This document shows positions 30,500 through 42,819 of a DNA stretch of 64,000 bases, piece after piece. Source of the stretch: Owenia fusiformis. Lineage: Eukaryota; Annelida; Polychaeta; Sabellida; Oweniidae. The stretch covers positions 10,484,348 to 10,548,347 of the forward strand of contig CAIIXF020000006.1 in NCBI GenBank assembly GCA_903813345.2, in the 5' to 3' direction. Position 1 is the stretch's first letter, and every line of letters starts with the position of its first letter. Under the pieces are notes generated by a model, which was not told the DNA's origin, did not search any database, and saw nothing but the letters and a program-made list of their open reading frames with translations. Position numbers and translations under genes: made by a program.

Positions 30500-30835
30500 A
30501 ATCCGCGCCATAATTTATAGTGAAAAACGATATTAGTAAGCAAATGAGATGCGTTTGTTATTATTCTGGGCCAGAAAATATACGGGGAAATATACCATAA
30601 AGTCGTGCTTTTGTTTTCGCGCCAAAACTTTTCAAAACTTTTGCAATGCATTTCGGGAAGACTCTGAAAACTTTTCTGCGCAGTACAGATGCGCAGTATC
30701 GATTCCAGTCGCCATTTGCACATTTCGTTGCAGACAACTCCGAATATTTGCACAATTTTCAGAAGATCCCTGACGCTTTCGCCCACCAACCAAGCTGGAT
30801 AAGATACCAGAGTACCTCATGGATTGGTTTTTGGG
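30500..30835 (+). promoter_or_regulatory. Candidate TATA-less promoter and first exon
   Basis: This ~340-bp block is CpG-richer than its surroundings. It has a consensus E2F site TTTCGCGCCAAA (30615-30626), another CCGCGCC (30503-30509), and two NRF-1-like half sites TGCGCAG (677-683 and 690-696 of this kilobase, i.e. 30677-30683 and 30690-30696). A GCCATTT YY1-like word lies near 30711. It ends at a strong donor TTGGG/GTAAGT (30836). ATG at 30819 would give MDWFL in phase 2; an upstream ATG at 30646 reads through the donor in phase 1, so the coding status is open. No known gene is identified. Confidence 0.45.
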
Positions 30836-31950
30836 GTAAGTATCTCACGTAACTCCTCATCAGTTCTCATCTTTTTACTTTTTCTCACCAAACAAAAACA
30901 TTTTCTTTTTCATCATCAAAATTTTATTCCTCGAAATCTTGTTTACATTTTTGTATTTCGTTTCTCATGTATCTAGAAGCATGTCATCACGATGTTTCTT
31001 GTATTATGACATATCTATAATTACAGTATTTTAAATATGCCAATAGATTGACTGAGTATGCTTGATATTTGAACTATTTGTTTGTGAAATGTGACCAGAA
31101 AGAATTTCCAGAAATGATGTAACTTGTATGCATAGATCTTATAGACAATTCCACAAATGGAAATTACGCACTGATTGTGATAATTGTGATATGGATCATA
31201 ATTCATTACTTCACTCTATAGCTGTCACAGATTCTTAGTCTCCTACCCTTATTCTTCACACATTTAGGGATTTAAATCAGTTTCAAAATGTTTTCTGAAT
31301 CGGCTTTAGCCAATGGGGTTCATGTAAAGCAACTGGGTCAAAGTTTTAAAATGTGAACTCCCTGAATCTTTTGAAAAGTGAATCTCCCCTCCTTCGCTTG
31401 GCAAAAGCTGGCTACGGGCATGTGAATGCCCCTCCGAAAGTTTTTAAATACTAATTTTTGAAAGTTCACTTACCTTCACATTTGTATTTTGTAGTAGTGA
31501 TTTGTGGATCGAGTAGCTAAAGCTTCCTGTTACCGACCACCTTTCAGCTCTCTTTGGTAACTTTAGACTTGAGAATTTTCGTCAATCGGGAGCTCCGACA
31601 TATCAACATCAAAATCGCATTCGACGCTAGCCTTATCATTACCAGTATATAAGTACTATAAGTACACCTGCAATCTTACCGGTCCGGGGTTAATAATTTG
31701 GTATATGTACTTGACAGTAATACCTGTCTAAAGTGAATGCTGATGTAATTGTTATCTTAAATAATCTGTGTATGTAGATTTATAAATACTGTACATTAGA
31801 GCCTTACATTTCATTAGAGTAAGTCAATAAGACATCCAAGATTACAAGACAGTAAAAAAAGGTTCACATTAAAACTTCACTGGAGAAAGAGATTATGAAG
31901 GTTAGTTGTAATTGTTGTAAGCAGGCCTTGTTGCTAGATAGTTACATCAC

Positions 31951-32293
31951 GCGGTACTAACTTTGACCGTCTATTTGAATATTTGATCTACTTGATGTTT
32001 GAAAATCAAGGATTGCGAGTCTCATACTGCCCCGTTTTTCTTCAAATTTGTTCCATTCAAAGCATAACAAAAATGCTTTTCTGTTGGTACATTATTCTGT
32101 TATACAGAGCCCCTACTTTCAGCGGCATTTGGGTCAATAAATAATAATGCAATGTACCAACAGAAAGGCAATTTTGTTTTGCTTTGAATAGGACAAATTT
32201 GAAGAAAAATGGTTTAGTATGAAACTCGCAATCCTTGATTTTCAAACATCTGATAGGTCAAAAATTCAAATTAACGGTCGAAGTTAGTACCGC
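31951..32293. mobile_element. Foldback MITE, 343 bp
   Basis: The ends GCGGTACTAACTTTGACCGT and ACGGTCGAAGTTAGTACCGC are inverted. Pairing continues inward for about 150 bp (GAAAATCAAGGATTGCGAGT / ACTCGCAATCCTTGATTTTC). The central loop includes CCCCTACTTTCAGCGG. Confidence 0.8.
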
Positions 32294-32484
32294 ATGTCCA
32301 TATATTAAACATTTTAGTTTGAAGGTTAATGAGTAAAAATATTGTCCAATTCATCTATTGATCTTTGTTGGTTTCTTGTGTTATCTGCTTAAGGAACTGT
32401 TTACTAACAAATAGGGAATCTTATGACGCAATACACAGTAATATATTGTAATGCAAAACCTACAGCTGAGCCATACATCAGTTA

Positions 32485-32763
32485 GTAATCTCCCTCGCAA
32501 TGCAGTGTACTAGATTATTCTAGATAAGTCAGGGTTCGGTAGTACCCTGATTGAGAGTTCAGATCTAAACTAATCTCTGAATATGATACGGTAATTTTAC
32601 AGTTTAGTAACCCTCCCTACCCCCCCCCCCCCCAACTGCCATTGGCCATCATATCCTTTGACATAAATCAATTACATAACATGCTAGTCGGCAAGCAGAG
32701 AGTAGACATGAAGCTATCTTTTAAGAAGCTAAGTCGAACAGATCCGAACAGATCCATGGGTAG
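32485..32763 (+). mobile_element. MITE family A, diverged copy 2
   Basis: Order of blocks matches the family: TGCAGTGTACTAGAT, ACAGTTTAGTAACCCTCCCT then a C14 tract (32620-32633) where other copies have GCCCCGCCCCC, and ATGAAGCTATCTTTTAAGAA near the end. The termini are degraded and no target duplication is visible. Confidence 0.55.
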
Positions 32764-33674
32764 ATAGGAGTGACCTTACATAAGACATCTTTATTTTGAT
32801 GTTCATATTTTATTCTTTTTTATTATCCTCATTGTGATGTTTTTGAATCTTATCTCAGGCCATTTTTTAGTATGTTGTCTTGACTTTTGCACAAATCATA
32901 CATATTGTAATGTATCAATTTCGTATAAAGGTTAGCAGCGTAATTTGATGAATCTAAAAAAATGTGATTAGTTATGAGATGATTTTAAATCTCATAATCT
33001 CACATTTAGCTGATATAATATTTCTACACGACTTTCAACCATAATCTGCGCTAAGGTATGTTAGTATGCAATCAATCTTATGTGGCTAAAAGTAAACCTC
33101 TATAAAGATTAATGCTCTGACAAAATCCAGGAGTTTCTTACCTAGGAGATTTGCAGGTAGAATGCAAAAGTGCAATAGTGATCAAGCTGAAAATCTCAAA
33201 GATAGCTATACCAAAAATAACCTTGGTATGAATAAATGTTAGAAAATGTTGTGAGATTTGGTGTTCTTTTACAGGTAGAAGCACTAACCTGTTCCTTGAA
33301 AGGTGTGTAAAAAATCAATCAAGAAAAAAACAACAGAAAATATATATTGTCATGATATTATATCTTGAATAGACTAAATATAGATTACTTAGTGGTGGTA
33401 GAAGGGCTTAAGTAGAACATATAAATAAAACTTTTTGAAGTGGAAATTATATTAACAAAATGCTAACAACCTTCAAATATTCAATGACCTCTTCTGAATC
33501 CTTGGTTCTGATAACATAAAATACAAACAAATTCCAGAAAATTCTAATTTTGGAACGAGGAGGTCTTCTGATATGCAAACAAATTCTTTGAGAGTATACC
33601 CTGATATCAAGAAGCTAGTAGTAAAAATCAAGCCTCTGAAGAGAATATATAATTTTTTAATGCTGATCATATCT

Positions 33675-33905
33675 TTATAACCTCGTCATATTGTACATCT
33701 TATGGTTATAACCTCATTATACTGTATAATTATATTATGGTTATAACCTCATCATATTATACATATTATGGTTATAACCTCATCGTATTGTATATATTAT
33801 GGTTATAACTTCATCGTATTATACATATTATGGTTATAACCTCATTGTATTGTACATATTATGGTTTTGTACATATTACATATTATGGTATTGTACATAT
33901 TTTGT
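33675..33905 (+). repeat. 31-35-bp tandem repeat, about 7 copies
   Basis: Unit TTATAACCTCATCGTATTGT + ACATATTATGG. Starts are at 33675, 33706, 33741, 33772, 33803 and 33834, with truncated copies at the end. Confidence 0.85.
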
Positions 33906-33909
33906 ACAA

Positions 33910-36200
33910 TTGAGAATTTCATCATGTGTATTTAATGTTTCAACAGATGTTTTTATAACTGCTTATTAAACCAGGTCAGAACATTTTTATTGTTATTTTA
34001 TCATTTACTGATTAGATATTACAGATGTTTCTAGACAAAGGAAATAGTTCTAAAATTTAAATATATCACTTGGCGGCGTTGGCGCTTCTATTTGACCTGG
34101 TTTAACACACAAGTTCGATTTCAATAATTTTATTTTATTCTATATTTTAAAAGTGAGTTTCGTCTACTTATGTACGCTCTGACTCCAACAGGGTATCATT
34201 TGAGAGTCCTGGCATCAGAATTCAGTTCTTGGTAAAACAAAGGGAGTTTTGTATAACTGGAATATTATAACAGTTTAACCATAAAACTTATTTTCAGTAA
34301 TTCCTTGTTATTTAATATAGTTAGGTTTTGCTCCCCATGTGATCTTGACTCTACAAAATCAAGGCTATAAATAAATATTTCTTATCATAGGTAATACAGA
34401 GGTAATCCGGAATCCCCATAAGCTATCCACACTGGATAAAGGTCGAGCTCTTGTTAAATAAATGGATTCTTTAATAACTTTAATAACAGTATAAGAACCC
34501 ATTTATTTAGCATTATATCCCATTCAGTACATGTGAGTACAGTTGTATTACCAACCTTTATATATAAATATTATTTATTTCATATAGTAAGAAATAATTT
34601 CTTTCAAAAATCAATTTGAAGGTCAAGTTTATATTACTCCTTATTACATAAAGCCCATTTATTGCTAGTTATTGATGTATTGTACCTCAATGTTGTGTGA
34701 AAACATTGGAATATTTGGACAATTCAATTTCCTGGTGTTGATTCCTTTCAAATAGGATCATAGATTATTCTTAGGACTTATATTTCTTGAGATTAACCTC
34801 GTATGATTTCTAGGGTCCTTTAAACACCACCTGCTGAAAATTAGATGTAAACAGTAACACTTTTCTCAAGTGGGTGCATAATTCTCATTTTAACAATTCA
34901 GACCAAAATTGGTCAAAATATGTCCATTTTACATGATTTTCTCATTTTCAAGTGGGTGCAAATAGAATATCAGGTGGGTGCAAGTCTGTTGTTAAAATCT
35001 CAGATGGGTGCTGCACCCACTTGCTTTAATGCTTGGGAGATCACTGAGGAATCATATGTTAGAATAGAGAGAAATAGAGAAATAAAAGGTCAAGAAGTTA
35101 GGAATCAGACTTTAAATATTGCTGTTATGAGTCTAGTTTATAAAAATGTCAGGTAATGGTGTTTGGTCGTATTTTTGTAGAGAATATCTTGGAATCAACT
35201 TGACTCAAAAGGGATGTTTCATCAATAGCTCTTGTTTTCTATGAATGTAACCTTGTTCATGAATGACACTAATTTTATATTGGTTGCTCTACATGCCATA
35301 CTGTGATAATACTATTTACTTTTGCTAGCTAATAATTGCTCTATTTCTAATCCGTTCAATATTTCAGAGTTTCAAAAATATTTGTTTCTTGCTCATAAAA
35401 ATGAAATGCTGTATCTTATAGGGTCTAAATAATAAATGTTCTTATACAGATGTAAACATTTTATGTGGTACTAGCAATTCCGGGACATTCTTAGATCACA
35501 TTTTATTTGCATGATAACTGGTTATATATCATAGAGTTCTGAGAGTCAAATTGCTTTGTTTCCTGAGAAAATGAGATCTTACTTGTTTCAATACTATTGG
35601 GATATTGATGGCATGAAATGATAGCATGTGATCACTGTATGATTGTGCTCATTACCAAACCTTACATCCAAACATGTCTTTGCTAATTAGTAAAAGAAAA
35701 AAAACAAGGCATTAAATACCATAAATAGAAATATTGATCATTTTTTCAAAGGAGTGAATTTTGTGGAAAGTTTAAAGATATTTTTGTCATGTTTCACCTT
35801 TGTCAACTTTGAAATATATGTGGACATATATTAAAATGTGATGAAAGGTCTAAAGATGGAAGTTCCTCGGAGACCAGTTCTTATTGATTGTTTATATCAT
35901 ATTCCTAGTATTTAGCATGCTTCTTTCCTATATTCATCATCAGATAATATTGCCATATTGCGAACAATCTCTTAAAACCAACAAGCTTAATTACTGAATT
36001 TGTATTTGTTTTATTACAACATTAGAAATAGGTGATCTCTACAGCTTTGGAGCAATTGAAAAGCCTCTAAATACTACTGAGATTCAAGAAAGTGGGGGTA
36101 TTTTGACAAATTTTAGAGATATCTTAGTCTGAAAGGTGAAGTGAGAATTTTACATAATCTCAGGGAAACCACTGGTTTCATTGTCAATGCCAGCTATGGT
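33910..36200. other. No gene seen
   Basis: AT-rich sequence. The only structure noticed is a cluster of GTGGGTGCA words at 34868-35024 (including GGGTGCTGCACCCAC, a short palindrome), probably a fragment of a repeat. Confidence 0.5.
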
Positions 36201-36212
36201 TTATTTCATAAT

Positions 36213-38393
36213 GATATATTGGAAATGACAATATGCATTCGTATCCTGCAACTGCAGTGTTTCTATATGATACATTGGAAATGACAATATGCATTCACAT
36301 CCTCCAACTGCAGTGTTTCTATATGATACATTGGAAATGACAATATGCATTCACATTCTGCAACTGCAGTGTTTCTATATGATACATTGGAAATGACAAT
36401 ATGCATTCGTATCCTGCAACTGCAGTGTTTCTATATGATACATTGGAAATGACAATATGCATTCGTATCCTGCAACTGCAGTGTTTCTATATGATACATT
36501 GGAAATGACAATATGCATTCACATCCTGCAACTGCAGTGTTTCTATATGATACATTGGAAATGACAATATGCATTCGTATCCTGCAACTGCAGTGTTTCT
36601 ATATGATACATTGGAAATGACAATATGCATTCACATCCTGCAACTGCAGTGTTTCTATATGATACATTGGAAATGACAATATGCATTCGTATCCTGCAAC
36701 TGCAGTGTTTCTATATGATACATTGGAAATGACAATATGCATTCACATCCTGCAACTGCAGTGTTTCTATATGATACATTGGAAATGACAATATGCATTC
36801 GTATCCTGCAACTGCAGTGTTTCTATATGATACATTGGAAATGACAATATGCATTCGTATCCTGCAACTGCAGTGTTTCTATATGATACATTGGAAATGA
36901 CAATATGCATTCACATCCTCCAACTGCAGTGTTTCTATATGATACATTGGAAATGACAATATGCATTCACATCCTGCAACTGCAGTGTTTCTATACGATA
37001 CATTGGAAATAACAATATGCATTCGTATCCTGCAACTGCAGTGTTTCTATATGATACATTGGAAATGACAATATGCATTCACATCCTGCAACTGCAGTGT
37101 TTCTATACGATACATTGGAAATGACAATATGCATTCACATCCTCCAACTGCAGTGTTTCTATATGATACATTGGAAATGACAATATGCATTCACATCCTG
37201 CAACTGCAGTGTTTCTATACGATACATTGGAAATAACAATATGCATTCGTATCCTGCAACTGCAGTGTTTCTATATGATACATTGGAAATGACAATATGC
37301 ATTCACATCCTGCAACTGCAGTGTTTCTTTATGATACATTGGAAATGACAATATGCATTCACATCCTGCAACTGCAGTGTTTCTATACGATACATTGGAA
37401 ATGACAATATGCATTCACATCCTGCAACTGCAGTGTTTCTATACGATACATTGGAAATAACAATATGCATTCGTATCCTGCAACTGCAGTGTTTCTATAC
37501 GATACATTGGAAATAAAAATATGCATTCGTATCCTGCAACTGCAGTGTTTCTATATGATACATTGGAAATGACAATATGCATTCGTATCCTGCAACTGCA
37601 GTGTTTCTATATGATACATTGGAAATGACAATATGCATTCGTATCCTGCAACTGCAGTGTTTCTATATGATACATTGGAAATGACAATATGCATTCGTAT
37701 CCTGCAACTGCAGTGTTTCTATATAATACATTGGAAATGACAATATGCATTCACATTCTGCAACTGCAGTGTTTCTATATGATACATTGGAAATGACAAT
37801 ATGCATTCACATCCTGCAACTGCAGTGTTTCCATACGATACATTGGAAATAACAATATGCATTCGTATCCTGCAACTGCAGTGTTTCTATATGATACATT
37901 GGAAATGACAATATGCATTCGTATCCTGCAACTGCAGTGTTTCTATATGATACATTGGAAATGACAATATGCATTCACATCCTTGAACTGCAGTGTTTCT
38001 ATATGATACATTGGAAATGACAATATGCATTCACATCCTGCAACTGCAGTGTTTCTATATGATACATTGGAAATGACAATATGCAATTCACATCCTGCAA
38101 CTGCAGTGTTTCTATATGATACATTGGAAATGACAATATGCATTCACATCCTGCAACTGCAGTGTTTCTATATGATACATTGGAAATGACAATATGCATT
38201 CACATCCTGCAACTGCAGTGTTTCTATATGATACATTGGAAATGACAATATGCAATTCACATCCTGCAACTGCAGTGTTTCTATATGATATATTGGAAAT
38301 GACAATATGCATTCACATCCTGCAACTGCAGTGTTTCTATATGATACATTGGAAATGACAATATGCATTCACATTCTGCAACTGAAGTGTTTC
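36213..38393 (+). repeat. 56-bp minisatellite, about 39 copies
   Basis: Unit GATACATTGGAAATGACAAT + ATGCATTCACATCCTGCAAC + TGCAGTGTTTCTATAT. Two main variants (CGTATCCTG and CACATCCTG) alternate irregularly. Longer-period blocks are visible: the CCTCCAACTGCAG variant recurs 224 bp apart (36916 and 37140), and a +1 insertion (GCAATTCAC) recurs 169 bp apart near 38084 and 38253. Minus-strand ORFs of 66-67 residues here are repeat artefacts. Confidence 0.97.
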
Positions 38394-38399
38394 TAGCAT

Positions 38400-41368
38400 T
38401 GTAACTTCGGAAGAATTCAACTGCGTCGTAGAAGACTTCAGGAAATTATTATTAAGCTTGTTTACTGACAATAGGTGGCAATAGGTGACCCTTATGAATC
38501 TATTAGATATGTAATAAGGGTTATATGAAAATTGAACCACTAAAACAGATGTAATTTAAGTCAAATAGAACTTTTTACGATATCGACTATGCTATCTGAC
38601 CCGAACGGTCCACCTGGTGGTGAAACTGGTAACTGCATACTCGCATCTGCGTTATTCAGAAATGGAATATTTTATTTCTACTTTTACAACTAAATTAATT
38701 TTATTGAGTTGTAATTGGATTGGTAGATAGCTAAGGTGAAATGTTTGTCTTCTCATCTGTTTGCCAACTAAGTATACTTGTTTACAAGGTTATGGATTGC
38801 TACAGGTTTTACATCACCTGATATTATAGTAAGGTTAGTTAGTTGCTAACCCCAAGGGACTAACCTTTCAAATAAATCCATGTAGAAACTCTTACAATAC
38901 ATAACATCTGATTGTGAAAATTCATATTATCTGCCCAGTCCAGTTGGCATTTCTTTAATTCCTTGTAACCCTCCCCTATTGCCTATAAACATCTCCCTTC
39001 AGTTCTATACTTTTAATATATTTATCATTCTACTGATGTAATATTTGCTGTTGGATAGTGTTGCAGATTGTCGCCTTCCATATTTTAAGGAACTTGGTTT
39101 TTACTAGACTTAGAATTATTTTTTTGGGTCCAAATGTGAGGTATTTGGAAAATTGGCCTCATTTTCAAAACGAGTTTAGATATATCTTGTCAAATACCAT
39201 TTGAGGAGTTTACTTACCAGGGTTATTCTCTATTATGTTGAACTACACAGTCACATAAGTGTGGGGAGTGTTGATTTAGGGGGTGTGCTTCTATACCTTA
39301 CCAAGTACTACCCATGTTGCTTTTATTATATCAACATTGACTTTGACCCATCTACTGAAAGAGCCCAAATCATGTTTTCATAAAGTCATCTATTATAGAT
39401 ATATTTTGAATGGAGTTCTTTGTTTTTTTCAAGTTAGTATTATTAGGGATTCCAGGGTTGGTTAAAATTATGTTTATTTAGTGGCAGATAAATGTTCTTA
39501 AATATTTATCCAAAAATAAGGTTTGTTTACACTGTAAGTCAACTAATAGTGTATTTCCTCTGAGAAGAAAAAGACCTCTGTACTGTAGTTCATTTATTTT
39601 TGTTTGATAGAGGATAAGTTCTGAGTTACAACTTGAGTATATGTGTGCCTGGAACCGACTCGTGGTTTCATTAATCATAAATTATACCTTAAGTTTTTGT
39701 AAATAAATATATATGAAATTCAATGAGTACATTTATATTTATTAGTGTTTTAGAGATTAATCTTCATCATATTGCCATATCAAAGATAAATAAATGGGTC
39801 ATATGTGATAATAAACATTTATCATTATTGAGTAGAGGTTGTTTTTATTATGCCCAAAAGGTGCAATATTGTCATCCACACTCCACTTCGTAAGCAGGTC
39901 TCGCTTTTTTTGCCCAATTTCAGACAAACCACTTAATGAATTGATTAGAAACTGACAGGATATTTCTTGATATGATAATCTTTGAACTGATAAGTTTTTG
40001 AGCATGCTGGGGAAATTGTTAGACAGCCATTTTCGAATTTTAGGTATGACATTGTTCACTGTATACCTTGCTCTAAAAACAGACAAGTATATGATTCAAA
40101 GGTTAAGTTTAAAACTATAAAATGGAACTTATTTATCAATTCAGGATACTTTACCCATGGAGTTTAAGAAATGGATTGGTAACTATGGTGATGGTCTATT
40201 AGTTCTGAGTAAATCTAATAGATGGACTGTAAAAATCTCAAATTTCCACTAAAATAATTTTGGATAAAATAAGAAATAAATTCGATAATTTTGTGAGCTA
40301 TTATATGCCATGAAAATAACACAGTTGATTGGTTAAAAGTCAGCTGAGATCATTCTGTGGCAATCTTTTGAAGTCCACAAGACCGCATATTGAACCAAAA
40401 CAGAAATAAGTTTGCCACATACAAGTTTCAAAGTGTTTTCCTCTCATGGACTACATGTAACATTGCCCACAGAGAAAGTAAAAACTAGTGACATGGTTTG
40501 ATGTTTATATTCCACATTTTAGATTTTGTAAGATAAACCATAGACATACAGGAATGCCTTTTCTCCGATTTTTGGTTTTATTGAATTGAATAAAAATCCT
40601 CTTAGAATCGATATTGTTTCAAGATCCATATTACAGTGGCTGCATGGAATAGTGCATGACCTGGCACATTTATATCCGGAACACTATTTTGTGTTTGAAA
40701 ATTCTAAAAATGAAATGAAATTAAGTATATTGATGTATGAAATATAATAGGTTGCTTTTACTTATGTGTATCATAAGTACAGTATCAGTGAACTAAATGC
40801 ACTTTTCTTGAATAACTCTTGTGATGAAATATTTCAAAAAGGTATTTGTTCTGTTTAAGTGGCTCAACGACTAAGTAGCTCATGAAAATAAAATTGTAGC
40901 AACCTGTAACTTTCACTATTAATGGATTATTTCATTAATCAAAATATGAAAGCTTAAAAAATGATTTGCCTTTTAAGCAACATTATGTGATTGGTCTTGA
41001 TAAATCCTTTTTATTACTTATTGTATACACTTTTTATAGCTTTGGTATTTATTTAGAAAGGGGTTCAAGTCCTATTGATGATGCAAATGGTACATCTTGG
41101 GAGATCACAGTTCATTTTATTTTAAGTTTACATCATATGCCATTATGATCATTATTTAATTTGGAGTATTTCATAATATGACTAGAGTAAAAGGATGAGC
41201 CACTTTAGGATGAGTTCATTGTGTTCCATCTCCCTTAGAACAGACCCTTTAGAATACATTCTGCTTATCTTAATTGGATGCTATTTCTTCTGATTGATTA
41301 TTAAAATATGAGGACAAGATGATCTAACTCCTCAGACATTCTTGTTCTTTAGCTGGCTATGTAAGTGA
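38400..41368. other. No gene seen
   Basis: AT-rich sequence with several short ORFs and no recognisable exon, TIR or tandem array. The longest minus-strand ORF (39799-40086, 95 residues) resembles no family I know and has no supporting splice structure. Confidence 0.5.
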
Positions 41369-41380
41369 ATGCACTTTGAT

Positions 41381-42797
41381 CATGCACTTCATCTCTCCAC
41401 AACCTTTCATGTACAGGGTGTATCAAAAATGTACTTCATCTCTCCACAACCTTCCATGTACAGGGTGTATCAAAAATGTACTTCATCTCTCCACAACCTT
41501 CCATGTACAGGGTGTATCAAAAATGTACTTCATCTCTCCACAACCTTTCATGTACAGGGTGTATCAAAAATGTACTTCATCTCTCCACAACCTTCCATGT
41601 ACAGGGTGTATCAAAAATGTACTTCATCTCTCCACAACCTTTCATGTACAGGGTGTATCAAAAATGCACTTCATCTCTCCACAACCTTTCATGTACAGGG
41701 TGTATCAAAAATGTACTTCATCTCTCCACAACCTTTCATGTACAGGGTGTATCAAAAATGCACTTCATCTCTCCACAACCTTTCATATACAGGGTGTATC
41801 AAAAATATACTACATCTCTCCACAACCTTTCATGTACAGGGTGTATCAAAAATGTACTTCATCTCTCCACAACCTTCCATGTACAGGGTGTATCAAAAAT
41901 GTACTTCATCTCTCCACAACCTTCCATGTACAGGGTGTATCAAAAATGTACTTCATCTCTCCACAACCTTTCATGTACAGGGTGTATCAAAAATGTACTT
42001 CATCTCTCCACAACCTTCCATGTACAGGGTGTATCAAAAATGTACTTCATCTCTCCACAACCTTTCATGTACAGGGTGTATCAAAAATGCACTTCATCTC
42101 TCCACAACCTTTCATGTACAGGGTGTATCAAAAATGTACTTCATCTCTCCACAACCTTTCATGTACAGGGTGTATCAAAAATGCACTTCATCTCTCCACA
42201 ACCTTTCATATACAGGGTGTATCAAAAATATACTACATCTCTCCACAACCTTTCATGTACAGGGTGTATCAAAAATGTACTTCATCTCTCCAAAAGCTTT
42301 CATGTACCGGGTGTATCAAAACATGTGCTTCATCTCTCCACAACCTTTCATGTACAGGGTGTATCAAAAATGTACTTCATCTCTCCACAACCTTTCATGA
42401 ACAGGGTGTATTAAAAAATGTACTTCATCTCTCCACAACCTTTCATGTACAGGGTGTATCAAAAAATATACTTCATTTCTCCACAACCTTTCATGTACAG
42501 GGTGTATCAAAAAATATACTTCATCTCTCCACAACCTTTCATGTACAGGGTGTATCAAAAATGCACTTCAGCTCTCCACAACCTTTCATGTACAGGGTGT
42601 ATCAAAAATGCACTTCATCTCTCAACAACCTTTCATGTACAGGGTGTATAAAAAAATGCACTTCATCTCTCTACAACCTTTCATGTACAGGGTGTATCAA
42701 AAAATGTACTTCATCTCTCCAAAACCTTTTATGTACAGGGTGTATCAAAAAATGTACTTCATCTCTCCACAACCGTTCGTGCACAGGGTGTATCAAA
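41381..42797 (+). repeat. 47-bp minisatellite, about 30 copies, stop-free in all three forward frames
   Basis: Unit ACTTCATCTCTCCACAACCT + TTCATGTACAGGGTGTATCA + AAAATGT (47 bp; 48-bp variants towards the right end). A nine-unit (423-bp) block is duplicated: the ATATACAGGGTG/ATATACTACATC variant occurs near 41785 and again near 42208. Because 47 is not a multiple of 3 and no frame contains a stop, the three frames encode the same 47-residue periodic product in shifted register, giving an ORF of 480 codons (41376-42818). Confidence 0.95.
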
Positions 42798-42819
42798 TAT
42801 AATGTACCCAATATGTAAA

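Noticed and set aside
30549-30852. Overlapping ORFs on both strands near 30.6 kb
   Set aside because: Short, in several frames, no family resemblance. The region is better explained as promoter and 5' exon.
36213-38393. CRISPR-like array
   Set aside because: Units are contiguous 56-bp repeats with no unique spacers, in eukaryotic DNA.
37943-38540. Overlapping 66-67-residue minus-strand ORFs
   Set aside because: Translations of the 56-bp minisatellite; identical periodic peptides without gene structure.
41062-41072. tRNA/SINE B-box-like GGTTCAAGTCC
   Set aside because: No A box at the right distance, no cloverleaf and no SINE body.
41376-42818. 480-codon + strand ORF (and 343- and 312-codon ORFs in other frames)
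   Set aside because: These come from a 47-bp minisatellite lacking stops in all frames. There is no codon bias, domain or splice context. Kept only as a finding.
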